Source of the DNA: Candidatus Merdivicinus faecavium
GTDB taxonomy: Bacteria; Bacillota; Clostridia; Oscillospirales; Ruminococcaceae
Direction of reading: 5' to 3'
Length of the DNA stretch: 64,000 nt
NCBI GenBank assembly: GCA_018716285.1
Contig: DVKD01000032.1
Coordinates: forward strand, 1 to 64,000
Positions within the stretch are counted from its first letter, which is position 1, and the number at the start of each line of letters is the position of its first letter. A program made the position numbers and the translations under genes. The notes beneath the pieces were generated by a model. That model saw nothing but the letters and a program-made list of their open reading frames with translations, did not search any database and was not told the origin of the DNA. Below, piece after piece: positions 15,450-23,212 of this stretch.

Positions 15450-15641
15450 TTATTCTGTTTGTGCAAGCCCGTACTTCTTTTTCAGCGCAAGCAGCTTGCG
15501 GTTGTAGGTCTGCGTAGCTTCACGCAGTTTGACTGAACCAGGGCCGTCCCGCCCCAAAAATTCCTGATCAAGTTGAAAGGCTTCCTTGCTCTGCCTTCGA
15601 AACTCATTTTTAATTTCTTCAAACTCACTTTCGAAGCTCAT
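15450..15641 (-). CDS. Small hypothetical phage protein, helical
   Basis: 63 aa from ATG 15641 with AAGGTGA as ribosome site. Predicted helical and charged (SEFEEIKNEFRRQSKEAFQL; NRKLLALKKKYGLAQ). It belongs to an AT-richer patch (about 15450-16700) that includes the C-terminal domain of the head protein and two candidate immunity genes. No family recognised. Confidence 0.55.
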   Translation of the reverse strand: MSFESEFEEIKNEFRRQSKEAFQLDQEFLGRDGPGSVKLREATQTYNRKLLALKKKYGLAQTE

Positions 15642-15679
15642 CAAAAATCACCTTCTAATATTCTGGGAATAGGTAATTT

Positions 15680-15913
15680 TTAATCTCCATACACAAGCGT
15701 GCCGGGCACCTTGATTCCGGTCGGCATTTCTTTGGTAATCCGGATACGGGAAAGATGAAACGCATGGTGGCAGTTGTCGCACCATATATCGCCAAAGCCC
15801 ATGTCTCCCTGCACTTTGGTAAAAGCAGCTTCCAGTTTTTCACTGCCGCAAACAGGGCATTCCCCAAGCGGCTTCCCCGCCGCAAAATTTTCCAGTTGTG
15901 CAAGCCATTTCAT
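15680..15913 (-). CDS. Zinc-ribbon small protein next to a phage toxin-like domain
   Basis: 77 aa from ATG 15913, preceded by GAAGGTGAAAAA. It has two Cys pairs, CPVCG and CDNC, spaced as in a zinc ribbon, then a beta-rich tail (HLSRIRITKEMPTGIKVPG). It lies two genes after the head protein with an extra C-terminal domain and shares that region's AT-rich composition. A second immunity or accessory role is possible but is inferred only from place. Confidence 0.6.
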   Translation of the reverse strand: MKWLAQLENFAAGKPLGECPVCGSEKLEAAFTKVQGDMGFGDIWCDNCHHAFHLSRIRITKEMPTGIKVPGTLVYGD

Positions 15914-15985
15914 TTTTTCACCTTCTTCAAAATTTGATACCATATGCTTTCATACCGATAAGCCTGTTTTTCCAGCTGAAAACAT

Positions 15986-16177
15986 TCATATTTTTTCCAA
16001 TTCATCTTCTGCACAGTCAAACAGTTTCCAGCTATCGTCAGAACCATATCCGCCTGGGACACCTTTTTCATCGCTTTCCACGACGAAAATTCTTCGTCCC
16101 TTGACCTCTGATATATCAACAACTGTACCTGTGATCCCCGAGCCTTTTATGCGCACACGATCAAATTCTTCAATCAT
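15986..16177 (-). CDS. Small KOW-like protein, candidate immunity partner
   Basis: 63 aa. It starts MIEEFDRVRIKGSGITGTVV and ends DDSWKLFDCAEDELEKI, a short beta-barrel-like layout resembling DUF4926-type proteins. Its start overlaps the end of the head morphogenesis gene by eight bases, so translation is probably coupled. The location straight after a toxin-like C-terminal domain is the classic place for an immunity gene. Immunity function is inference. Confidence 0.6.
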   Translation of the reverse strand: MIEEFDRVRIKGSGITGTVVDISEVKGRRIFVVESDEKGVPGGYGSDDSWKLFDCAEDELEKI

Positions 16178-17711
16178 TTTTTGTTCCCTCCCTATGGGCT
16201 GTGATAATTCTTGGGGCGCTGTCTGGCGTATCCTTTTGCCAGACCGTTCGGAATGTTCGGCTCTTGGTTACTCCCAAATCCATAAATATGCTGAATTTTT
16301 CCTGACCATTAGGATTTTTGGAAAATTCCACTGCTTTTCCCACATCAAATTGCTTTGCCATATCATATCTCAATTGCACAGGGTCGTCTGAAGTGTACCC
16401 GACATCAAAAAATTCGTCTGCGTGTTTTGCGCCTGGCTTCAAAAAGTATCCCGTAAACTTTTTAGGAGTGGTTACGCAGTCTGCGTTTTCCAAAAAAACA
16501 AGCTGTCTTTTTTGTTTCTTGAGCTTTTCCCACTTCTCAGGTTCATTATACTTCAAATTCTGGAAATCGTCAAACCGTGACGGGATTTTTCCGCCCAAGA
16601 TTTTTCTATATTCCTGATACTGCTGCCTGTCAGCGGAACGATTTTTTCCTTTTCGGATCAATGTATCCCAAATATCCGGATTTCCCGATTTCTGCCACTC
16701 TTTCCATTCCTCATAGCTCATGTCACCTATCTGAACGCTTTTCCCCGTCTCCGCATCCCGGGCCGCCCGCTTTTCCATGCGTTTCAGGCCCGGCGTGTCA
16801 ATAATCGGGATCACCGTGCTGCGGCAGTAGGGGTGCATCGGCGGGCAGTTTTTGCCGGGCTGCGCTTTGGCAAGCGGGAACTTCTTCCCGTCGAGCTCCC
16901 GGCAGGCCGCCGAGGTCCGCAGGTCGAGGGTCGCAAGGAATTCGTATTCCTCGATTTCCGCTTCCCGGTATCCTTCCAGCGCCCCCTGGTTGCAGAAGTA
17001 GTTGACCTCTGTTCGAATGAGCCGCGCAGCGTTTGAGACCGAATGGGTGTAGGTCTGCTCCATCAGCTCTTTGCTCATCCGCCGGATACTCTGTCCGGCG
17101 AGGATGCCGCTTTCCAGGACAGACGCCGCGGCCTCTGCCACCAGCCCCCGGTTCCGCCAGACGGATGCCGAATAATTCCGCCCGTACCAGCGTGCGCTTT
17201 CCATCCGGCCAATGGTTTTCTCCGGCAGCATCGCCGCCGAAAAGCCGATTCCCACTCCCTTTTGGATGTCAAACAGGGTGCGCAAATACCCTTCCTTTGC
17301 CGTTTCCCGGTAAAGCTCCGACGACGCCCGCTTTTCATAGTCCGCCCCCTCTGAGAGCCTTGCGAGGATGAGCTGCCTGATGTACTGCATCCGGGTGATC
17401 CGGTAGCGGTAACTTTGCGCATTGAGGCGCATCGTCAGTTCCTTGCGGTACCGCTCATCCTGTATCCCGGGGAGGATCTCTTTGAGGCGGTCATATTCCG
17501 CCATGGGAATTTCCTCCCGGAGAAAGGCACTGGCTTCTTCTGCCGTAAAGTCCTGGCGGTACGTGTCGAAAACCCTTTGGATGTCCCCTTCAATGGCTTG
17601 AGCGGCCTTCCGGTACCGGGCGGCGATTTTCCGCAGATATGGGGCGGAAGCGCGCTCCGCTTCGGTCACCCGCTGGCCGGCGCGCTCTTTCCAGTATCCC
17701 GCGCCCTTCAC
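16170..17711 (-). CDS. Phage minor head protein (SPP1 gp7 family) with C-terminal DUF6883-like domain
   Basis: 513 aa, GTG start overlapping the portal stop (GTGA). Residues 1-300 are a head morphogenesis protein of the SPP1 gp7 / Mu F type: a long helical part, then RTEVNYFCNQGALEGYREAE, CRELDGKKFPLAKAQPGKNC and PPMHPYCRSTVIPI. Residues about 305-400 form a charged linker. Residues about 405-507 are an added module (KKFTGYFLKPGAKHADEFFD; TFRTVWQKDTPDSAPRIITA) resembling DUF6883 domains found in polymorphic toxins. DNA for this part is AT-richer than the rest. Phage head proteins with fused nuclease-type domains are known; such a domain could enter the cell with the DNA. Toxicity here is inferred. 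Confidence 0.75.
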   Translation of the reverse strand: MKGAGYWKERAGQRVTEAERASAPYLRKIAARYRKAAQAIEGDIQRVFDTYRQDFTAEEASAFLREEIPMAEYDRLKEILPGIQDERYRKELTMRLNAQSYRYRITRMQYIRQLILARLSEGADYEKRASSELYRETAKEGYLRTLFDIQKGVGIGFSAAMLPEKTIGRMESARWYGRNYSASVWRNRGLVAEAAASVLESGILAGQSIRRMSKELMEQTYTHSVSNAARLIRTEVNYFCNQGALEGYREAEIEEYEFLATLDLRTSAACRELDGKKFPLAKAQPGKNCPPMHPYCRSTVIPIIDTPGLKRMEKRAARDAETGKSVQIGDMSYEEWKEWQKSGNPDIWDTLIRKGKNRSADRQQYQEYRKILGGKIPSRFDDFQNLKYNEPEKWEKLKKQKRQLVFLENADCVTTPKKFTGYFLKPGAKHADEFFDVGYTSDDPVQLRYDMAKQFDVGKAVEFSKNPNGQEKFSIFMDLGVTKSRTFRTVWQKDTPDSAPRIITAHREGTKND

Positions 17712-19054
17712 GCGCCTTCACCGAAGGGCTGCCCTCCGCTAAACAGGGCGTTCTGCCGCGCGACGCTCTGTTCTTCCTCCGCGCTTACCTGGTCCATCTC
17801 CTCGTCCACATCGGCGACGTTGAAGGGTCCGGCCAGGTTTGCGATCATGGTCCGGCGGCTCAGGGCGGTCTGCGCGTAGGGGAAAAGCGCCTCCCGGTTG
17901 ACGGGCAGGGCGCTGTCGAAGACGACGTCCACCCCTGTCCAGTCAAAGCCCCTTCCCAGCGGCTCCATATAGGCGTTCATGATCTGCAGCCGCCGGTCGA
18001 GCCCCTTTTTGAACATCCGCCGCTTCATGTTCCCGAGCCACTTGAGCCCCAGCGTCTTATACTCCATCGCAACCCCCGAGGACACCCCGGCAAAGCTCTC
18101 GTCGGTCAGCTCCGGCACCATCGAGAATTTGGCGATATCCTGCCGCAGGGCCGTCCGCAGCGTCTCCACCCCCTGCTCGTCGAGGGCGTTTTTGAGGTAC
18201 TCGGCCCGCGCCTCCTGCGGCATGTTGTCGAGGATCCGGTACTCCTTGAGGGTCTGCATCACCCCGGGCAGCTCCTCCTCGTCCTCGGACAGCCGCGCCC
18301 CGTAAATGGCGAGGATCGCGTCGATAAACTGGTCCTTGTCGTCGATGCGGTCGCTCATCAGCCGGTCGTAGGCGTCGATGAGGGTCAGCACCCGTTCGAA
18401 GTCCCCGATCCCCTCGTCGTTGTTTTTGTACTCCACAATGGGCACCTGCCCCGCGTAGTGGGGCCGCTCCCCCTCCTCCGGCCGGAAGCTTGTCAGGCCG
18501 CTGTCCGCCCGGTACACCGTCAGGCCGGTCCTGTCATAGACGTTCAGCCGCCAGCCCTCCCGCCTGCCGTCCGCGCCGGCGACCGGGAAGTAATAGACGG
18601 CGAACATCGGCTCCGGGTCGATCTCGGAGGAATAGACGACAAAGGCGCCTTCCGGCGGCAGGTTTTGGAGCTTCACGTGCGGGGAGGGCTCCCCGCTCAT
18701 GTAAACCAGCTCGTATCCCCGCCCGTAAATGCTCAGGTTTTCCCCCAGCTCCGCGTCATGGCTCTCGGATTTCGCCAGCTTCAGCTCCGCCAGCAGATTG
18801 TCGATATTGTCCCCCCTGTAGATCAGCGGGTTTGCAAAGGTGAAGCCGTTTGCCACCGTCGTGATATAGAAGGCGTTGGGCGCGGCGACGATGTTGTTGC
18901 GCGCCAGGGGGTTGTCCCGCGTTTTCCGGAAAATATCCGGCTCCCCCGCATAATACCGCTTGAGCTTTTTCAGGCGCTCCGCCCCCCGCCGGTGCTCGCG
19001 GATACACCCCGCCAGCACGCCCGGGTCGGGGCGCGTCCCCGCCGGCCTGAACAT
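17708..19054 (-). CDS. Phage portal protein, SPP1 gp6-like
   Basis: 448 aa. The N-terminal part (LKRYYAGEPDIFRKTRDNPL, then NNIVAAPNAFYITTVANGFTF) and the central LIDAYDRLMSDRIDDKDQF region are characteristic of SPP1 gp6-type portals, which form the 12-subunit ring for DNA entry and exit. It sits between the large terminase and gp7-like genes, the standard order. Length is normal. Confidence 0.92.
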   Translation of the reverse strand: MFRPAGTRPDPGVLAGCIREHRRGAERLKKLKRYYAGEPDIFRKTRDNPLARNNIVAAPNAFYITTVANGFTFANPLIYRGDNIDNLLAELKLAKSESHDAELGENLSIYGRGYELVYMSGEPSPHVKLQNLPPEGAFVVYSSEIDPEPMFAVYYFPVAGADGRREGWRLNVYDRTGLTVYRADSGLTSFRPEEGERPHYAGQVPIVEYKNNDEGIGDFERVLTLIDAYDRLMSDRIDDKDQFIDAILAIYGARLSEDEEELPGVMQTLKEYRILDNMPQEARAEYLKNALDEQGVETLRTALRQDIAKFSMVPELTDESFAGVSSGVAMEYKTLGLKWLGNMKRRMFKKGLDRRLQIMNAYMEPLGRGFDWTGVDVVFDSALPVNREALFPYAQTALSRRTMIANLAGPFNVADVDEEMDQVSAEEEQSVARQNALFSGGQPFGEGA

Positions 19055-19060
19055 TGCGCA

Positions 19061-20326
19061 TCATCCTCCTAACCGTATGGGCGCGGCCCTCGCCGTCCGC
19101 CGCCCGATGACCGGCTCCAAAGCGTACCGGCACTGATCGATAAAGTGATTGTTTTTGTCCGGGTAGGCGGAAATGAACTTCCCCTCCCGGTCGCACTCGT
19201 ATTCGTAAAGGGTGAATTCCCTGTAGGCGTTGGGCGTGCGCCCCCTGTCGATGACGATCTCCGAAAGGCTCTGCAGCCAGCGGATGCCGTACGCGACGCT
19301 GTCCGGCCCTTTCCTGGCCCCCCGGACGGAGAGCCCGTGATCCCCCCGCAGGCTGTCGATGCTCCGGGGCTCCGCGCTGTCGGCGGTGATGGAAAGCCGC
19401 CCCCAGCCCTTTTCCCGGATCTTCTCGGAAAGCCGCGCAAGCGAAAGGCGGGGCTCGTAGATCTCGTCCAGGATGTAGAGCCGCCTGTGCGCGCGGTCGT
19501 AGGCCTGCACCCCGAAGGCCGTCGGGTCGACCGCAAAGCCGAAATCCAGCCCGCCGTAGAAATTCCCGAGCGTCTCGATCTCCGCGCCGGAGATGGGCCG
19601 GGAGACGACGTTTTCAAAAACGTTCCCGCCCCTCCCGACCGGGACGCCCAGGTATTCGTGCTCGTATGCCCGCGGGTTTGTCCGCCTGAGCTGCCCGGCT
19701 TCGGCGAGGAACTGCTCCCCCAGCCATTCCGGCGGGGCTTCCAGATAGGTGGACTTGTGGGTCATCCGGTCAGGGCGTTCTTCCAGGCTGTCGAGGTTCG
19801 CCCAGTTGTCCCGGCTGATGGGCGGGTTGTAGCTCTCAAAATTCCAGTAGACCGGCCCGCCCCGCATGGTCGACTGGAGGATGCTGCGGATCTCCGCCCG
19901 GCCCGCGAACTGGTCCTTCTCCTCAAAGTGGGTGACGGCGATGTAGCCGAACGGGACCTTGATGGATTTGAGCTTCATGGGGTCGTCCGCCCCCCGGAAG
20001 AGGATCTTCTGCCCGGTTTTTTTGTAAACAAGCTCCGGCGGGGAGGTTTTGGCCGTCCAGCAGGCCGCCATTCCCATCCGGTCGATGGCCCAGACGTATT
20101 GCGCAAAAACAGAATCCCGGATGGTATTCGCCACTTTGCGCAGAACGAGGGCATGGGCGTCGGGGTTCCTTATCAGCAGCAGCGGGACCAGAATCGACAC
20201 GCAGGAGGATTTCAAAGACCCCCGTCCGCCGGACAGGTCGTAGTGGGTGTGCCCGTGCCGGAAGACATCGTGCGCCAGCGGATAAAAGGCCGGCCCCAAC
20301 AGCCGCGAAAGCCTGATTTCAGACAT
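19061..20326 (-). CDS. Terminase large subunit, PBSX family
   Basis: 421 aa. Walker A is SGGRGSLKSS (about residues 32-41), followed by VLRKVANTIRDSVFAQYVWA and an HFEEKDQF segment. The C-terminal nuclease part carries GGLDFGFAVDPTAFG and ITADSAEPRSIDSLR, all typical of PBSX-family terminases. It drives ATP-dependent DNA packaging. It overlaps the small subunit gene by eight bases. Confidence 0.95.
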   Translation of the reverse strand: MSEIRLSRLLGPAFYPLAHDVFRHGHTHYDLSGGRGSLKSSCVSILVPLLLIRNPDAHALVLRKVANTIRDSVFAQYVWAIDRMGMAACWTAKTSPPELVYKKTGQKILFRGADDPMKLKSIKVPFGYIAVTHFEEKDQFAGRAEIRSILQSTMRGGPVYWNFESYNPPISRDNWANLDSLEERPDRMTHKSTYLEAPPEWLGEQFLAEAGQLRRTNPRAYEHEYLGVPVGRGGNVFENVVSRPISGAEIETLGNFYGGLDFGFAVDPTAFGVQAYDRAHRRLYILDEIYEPRLSLARLSEKIREKGWGRLSITADSAEPRSIDSLRGDHGLSVRGARKGPDSVAYGIRWLQSLSEIVIDRGRTPNAYREFTLYEYECDREGKFISAYPDKNNHFIDQCRYALEPVIGRRTARAAPIRLGG

Positions 20327-20675
20327 CGATGATCACCGTCACTCCTTCCGCCTCCCCGCCGGCTCCCTTTTCCTCTCCCAGCAGATCGATCAGCACCTTT
20401 GCGGCTCTGGCGTCCCCGGAAGCAGCCGCGTCCGCCAGCCCGATGATGATGGCCATCTGGTTGTCCACGTCCTCCGGGCCGACGCCTCTCCGGGCGATCC
20501 GGTTCCATTTGCGCTGGTCGGACACCGGCAGGGAGAGGTATAAGTCTGCCGCTTCTTTCAGGCTGCGTTTCCGCCGGCGGGATACGCCGGAAGCGATGCC
20601 GCCCGCAGACCGGATTTCTCTCTGTTCGGTCTCTGTTCGCCGGTCAAACGGGATCAGATTCTTTTCATTCGCCAC
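20319..20675 (-). CDS. Terminase small subunit
   Basis: 118 aa. It lies just upstream of, and overlaps, the large subunit. The N-terminal REIRSAGGIASGVSRRRKRS segment and KWNRIARRGVGPEDVDNQMA, then AAASGDARAAKVLIDLLGEE, are typical of small terminase or phage-domain proteins in Clostridial siphophages. It recognises the packaging site, which may lie in the unassigned 205 bases upstream. Ribosome site GGAGAGGTGG. Confidence 0.8.
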   Translation of the reverse strand: MANEKNLIPFDRRTETEQREIRSAGGIASGVSRRRKRSLKEAADLYLSLPVSDQRKWNRIARRGVGPEDVDNQMAIIIGLADAAASGDARAAKVLIDLLGEEKGAGGEAEGVTVIIDV

Positions 20676-20880
20676 ATCACCACCTCTCCATGATTTTTTC
20701 TGTCTTCCGCCCCCGCCTCATGCAGCTGCGGGGCAGCACATACCCGGGTGTGCCGGGTATCCTGCGGGTTTTTTTCAGGCTGTCCGCGGGCCTGTTTGCC
20801 GGGGATGTGGAGGACGTCCGCCGGCGGAAAGCGAAGAAGCGCTCTGCCGCCCTGCCCTCGTGCAGACCCGGGCGGCGTGT
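20676..20880. other. Unassigned leader before the terminase genes, with a palindrome
   Basis: No convincing gene: the open frames here look like GC-rich chance frames. It holds a perfect 8-bp inverted repeat (ATACCCGG / CCGGGTAT, 20740-20760, 5-base loop). Its position right before the small terminase gene makes it a candidate packaging (cos/pac) or leader structure; nothing else supports that. Confidence 0.4.
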
Positions 20881-20926
20881 AAACAAAAAGAGCCTACCAC
20901 CCAGCGTGATGCTGGGCAATAGGCTC
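20881..20926 (-). terminator. Strong terminator between the small KTR gene and terminase
   Basis: Arms GAGCCTA-ACCCAGC type (20890-20905 and 20911-20926, 16 bases each with a few mismatches, loop GTGAT) followed on the minus strand by TTTTTGTTT. It would stop transcripts from the promoter at 21091-21119 unless antitermination occurs. Confidence 0.8.
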
Positions 20927-20932
20927 GTGCGA

Positions 20933-21076
20933 TTACTCGCGGCTCTCAATATTTACCAGGAAACGCCTGCCGCACTTCCGGCAAAGGCAGATCCAGTTTT
21001 TGATGACGGTGGTCTTCCCGACGGGAAAGAGCTTCTTCCCGCAGTGCGGGCAATACACCCATCCATTCTTGACCAT
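20933..21076 (-). CDS. Cysteine-rich KTR / Com-like zinc-ribbon protein
   Basis: 47 aa from ATG 21076 (GGAGG nine bases upstream) to TAA. Two Cys pairs, CPHCGKKLFPVGK and CRKCGRR, form a four-Cys zinc ribbon as in cysteine-rich KTR or Com-like small phage proteins. It stands alone between the late promoter and a strong terminator. A regulatory role in late expression is possible because of that place, but nothing in the sequence proves it. Confidence 0.65.
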   Translation of the reverse strand: MVKNGWVYCPHCGKKLFPVGKTTVIKNWICLCRKCGRRFLVNIESRE

Positions 21077-21090
21077 CTGTCTTTGCCTCC

Positions 21091-21119
21091 ATTCTAGCAC
21101 AGTTCCCCCCAAATGTCAA
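21091..21119 (-). promoter_or_regulatory. Consensus sigma-A promoter ahead of the packaging and late genes
   Basis: On the minus strand TTGACA (21114-21119), 17-bp spacer, TAGAAT (21091-21096). The -35 overlaps the stop codon of the preceding early gene. Transcripts read through the 47-aa gene towards the terminase and structural genes. Confidence 0.8.
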
Positions 21120-21283
21120 GCAGTTTTGGAAGATTTCCCGTTTCCAACATTGTGTTTGACCCGTTCCCGCTCCTCCGCGCGCTTGGCGTTGCCCCACCGG
21201 TCGAGCGAGCCGACGAGGTAGCCGGTGATGCGGCGGATGTGGTGGAAGGGGACGCCGCGGCCGATTTCAGTTTGATTGTTCAT
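21116..21283 (-). CDS. Short NrdD-like phage protein
   Basis: 55 aa. The sequence GRGVPFHHIRRITGYLVGSL followed by DRWGNAKRAEERERVKH resembles the C-terminal end of anaerobic ribonucleotide reductase, and short stand-alone versions are common before the terminase genes of Clostridial phages. It lacks the catalytic body of NrdD, so it is not a reductase by itself. The start lies within the end of the preceding gene (16-base overlap). Confidence 0.65.
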   Translation of the reverse strand: MNNQTEIGRGVPFHHIRRITGYLVGSLDRWGNAKRAEERERVKHNVGNGKSSKTA

Positions 21284-21605
21284 GATGCACCTCCTTTTCC
21301 ATCGAATCGATAAACTTCTGCGCCATCGCCGCGGCCTGTATGGCCTCTGCGGCGAGATCCAGCGCGTGCTCCCGGACGCGCCCGGCGAATTCCAGCGCGC
21401 GGCCGGCGTTGTTGTCCCGGACGTGCGCCCACAGCATGGAGAGGCTTCCCTCCGCCAGATTCAGCGCCTCCCGCGCTTCCTCGGCTTCCTCCAGCAGGAC
21501 GGCGTATCCCTCGTGCAGGGAGTGAAACAGCGGGAATTTCCGGTTCGCGTCCCGCTTTTCCATCTCTGCCAGCTTCTCAATGGCCGGGCGGATTCTGGTG
21601 CTCAT
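21267..21605 (-). CDS. Helical hypothetical phage protein
   Basis: 112 aa, almost entirely helical (LLEEAEEAREALNLAEGSLS; AAEAIQAAAMAQKFIDSMEK). The arrangement, with a closing AIQxAAMAxKxI helix, is loosely like MazG-type all-alpha NTP pyrophosphohydrolases, but the metal-binding ExxE/ExxD set is not clear. Start overlaps the upstream stop (ATGA). Treated as unknown. Confidence 0.5.
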   Translation of the reverse strand: MSTRIRPAIEKLAEMEKRDANRKFPLFHSLHEGYAVLLEEAEEAREALNLAEGSLSMLWAHVRDNNAGRALEFAGRVREHALDLAAEAIQAAAMAQKFIDSMEKEVHHEQSN

Positions 21606-21901
21606 TGGCCCTGCTCCTTTCCATCCATTCTCGCGCCGCAGTTGGGACAGTAATCAGGCTCAAAATACCCATAGCCATAAAACCATGGCTGTCCGGCCTT
21701 GCACACCGAACAATAGTTTTCTCCGTCACCCGGTACAGGTTTGATCCACCGCCCATGCCGCACCGGCACGACGTCTGCGGCGGGGAAATCAGCGATTGTT
21801 TCCGTCATGCGGCAATTGTGGCAGGTCCCGTTGTATGATCTTTCGCAGTTGTCGCGGCAAATCTCGTCAAGCAAAGCCTTTTTGTCGATATACTCGCTCA
21901 T
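21602..21901 (-). CDS. Zinc-ribbon phage protein (CPNCGARMD family), copy 1
   Basis: 99 aa. It has the layout of a common Clostridial phage family: N-terminal YIDKKALLDEI, a short Cys-rich insert, VVPVRHGRW, then a zinc ribbon of CSVC and CPNCGARMDG. The role is unknown. The next gene upstream (to 22242) is a diverged relative and shares a 30-bp DNA repeat at the 3' end. Start by ATGA overlap. Confidence 0.65.
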   Translation of the reverse strand: MSEYIDKKALLDEICRDNCERSYNGTCHNCRMTETIADFPAADVVPVRHGRWIKPVPGDGENYCSVCKAGQPWFYGYGYFEPDYCPNCGARMDGKEQGQ

Positions 21902-22242
21902 TCCTGTTCACCATCCATTCTCGCGCCGCAGTTGGGGCAGAACTCAAACTTGCTCGGCTCTATTCCCCAGTTGTTGTTTTCGTCTTGGTGAAATAAGGAA
22001 ATTCCACAGTTAGTGCAACATACACCCGCTCCATAATCATCCCATTTTCCATGCCGTACTGGCGCAACATCTGCGGCAGGCTCGTTTTCCAGCTTTTCCC
22101 GGATATAATCGCAGGCGTCGTTCCAGCCTTCGTTGTATTCGCTGGAATTTTCCCAGCTTCCCATTTTTTCGTATGGATGCTCGTCCGCCGCGTAGTCGGA
22201 AATAGCGACAGCGGCAGCGCGGTCGATGTAATCATTCCCCAT
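21898..22242 (-). CDS. Zinc-ribbon phage protein (CPNCGARMD family), copy 2
   Basis: 114 aa from ATG 22242 (GGGGGAG upstream; an earlier ATG at 22266 is less well placed). Same family as the next gene: YIDRAAAVAISDYA, PVRHGKW, CCTNCG and CPNCGARMDG. Paralogous small zinc-ribbon genes in tandem are typical of the early accessory region of these phages; function unknown. Confidence 0.65.
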   Translation of the reverse strand: MGNDYIDRAAAVAISDYAADEHPYEKMGSWENSSEYNEGWNDACDYIREKLENEPAADVAPVRHGKWDDYGAGVCCTNCGISLFHQDENNNWGIEPSKFEFCPNCGARMDGEQE

Positions 22243-22423
22243 ATAACGTTTTTCTCCCCCATTCATACAGCCCTGGAAATTCGTGCGGATTAAAATTGAA
22301 CCCGTATTTTAGGTAAAAATCATCGTTGCTCATCCGAAACCATTCCAGGCACAGATTTTTCTTGCTGTACAATCTTCCATCGATGAAAATCCCGTCAGAC
22401 CCCGGAATCGTGAATGTTTTCAT
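22232..22423 (-). CDS. Small hypothetical phage protein
   Basis: 63 aa from ATG 22423 with GGGAGAAGGA just upstream. The sequence begins MKTFTIPGSDGIFIDGRLYS and is rich in aromatic residues (FNFNPHEFPGLYEWGRKTLY). No family recognised. It overlaps both neighbours slightly, as usual in this array. Confidence 0.5.
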   Translation of the reverse strand: MKTFTIPGSDGIFIDGRLYSKKNLCLEWFRMSNDDFYLKYGFNFNPHEFPGLYEWGRKTLYGE

Positions 22424-22875
22424 TCCTTCTCCCTCTCTTTCAGCGCGGCTTCGGCACGAACAAGTTTTTCGGCAACTGCGTCCGCAATAAATCTGGTCAC
22501 CGGATTGTTGTGATAATAGCAGGTGTTCATGGCAGACTTGAGGGCGTTTTCGCCGTCTTGATCGCTGAAACCACCAGCAGGCAGCACCACGCACCGCCCG
22601 TCCCTGTCCGCCTGGGCAAGTTCGCGAAGGCGGTCGTAATCGCCTAATTCCTGATACTTTTTCAGTTCCTGATTTTCTTCGGCCAATGCTTGGATCGTTT
22701 CTCTGGATTCCCTTTCTTCGTTATCCAAGCAATTTCGCAACATGATTTCTGTTTCATCAAGTCCGGAATATCGGCAAATCTCCTGATTTTCAGTTACCGG
22801 GCAAAAATCCGAACAGAATGGGCAATCTCCGTTTGTACAAGTTTCAAAGTTGTTGTCATAGTACTGGCAATTCAT
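22420..22875 (-). CDS. Hypothetical phage protein with Cys-rich N-terminus
   Basis: 151 aa from ATG 22875 (GGAG at good spacing; another ATG two codons earlier overlaps the upstream stop). The N-terminus has six Cys (CQYYDNNFETCTNGDCPFCS), compatible with metal binding. A coiled coil follows (IQALAEENQELKKYQE), then VTRFIADAVAEKLVRAEAAL. Unknown role; proteins of this type are frequent in gut Clostridia phages. Confidence 0.5.
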   Translation of the reverse strand: MNCQYYDNNFETCTNGDCPFCSDFCPVTENQEICRYSGLDETEIMLRNCLDNEERESRETIQALAEENQELKKYQELGDYDRLRELAQADRDGRCVVLPAGGFSDQDGENALKSAMNTCYYHNNPVTRFIADAVAEKLVRAEAALKEREKE

Positions 22876-22877
22876 GC

Positions 22878-23210
22878 TCATTCTCCTTCCTTCATTCTCC
22901 GGTAAGCCTCAAACAGCTCTTTGACCGGCACATACTCCCCGCATCCAAAACAGCCGATTTGCAGACCATTTTTTCCAGCAGCCAGACACAGCCCGTCCCC
23001 GCATACGGGGCAGAAAACGTCGGTTTTCCCGCATATCGCATCGGCGAGCAGCCGCACCGATTGCGGCTCCAAGCCGGTGTCCTCGTAGGCGGCGAGGCGA
23101 GCCGCGAGTTCTTTCACACAGTCGATAAATTCATCGACCCGATCTTCCTCTACAGGCGGAAATTTCTTGTGTACCCAAAATTCTCCGTCAAAAATAGTCA
23201 ACCGTTCCAT
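22878..23210 (-). CDS. Zinc-ribbon phage protein with helical segment
   Basis: 110 aa from ATG 23210 (AAGGAGG seven bases upstream; an ATG two codons earlier is possible). Residues about 20-50 contain FIDCVKELAARLAAYEDTGL, a motif common in this phage family. The second half has CPVCG and CFGCG pairs. Function unknown. Confidence 0.55.
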   Translation of the reverse strand: MERLTIFDGEFWVHKKFPPVEEDRVDEFIDCVKELAARLAAYEDTGLEPQSVRLLADAICGKTDVFCPVCGDGLCLAAGKNGLQIGCFGCGEYVPVKELFEAYRRMKEGE

Positions 23211-23212
23211 GC

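Noticed and set aside
15655-15903. Second frame overlapping the zinc-ribbon gene at 15680-15913
   Set aside because: No ribosome site, and it loses the paired-Cys zinc-ribbon pattern that the other frame has.
20677-20949. Minus-strand open frame of 90 codons before terminase
   Set aside because: It runs through the terminator hairpin and overlaps the well-supported 47-aa gene in another frame; the protein is low-complexity Arg/Ser-rich.
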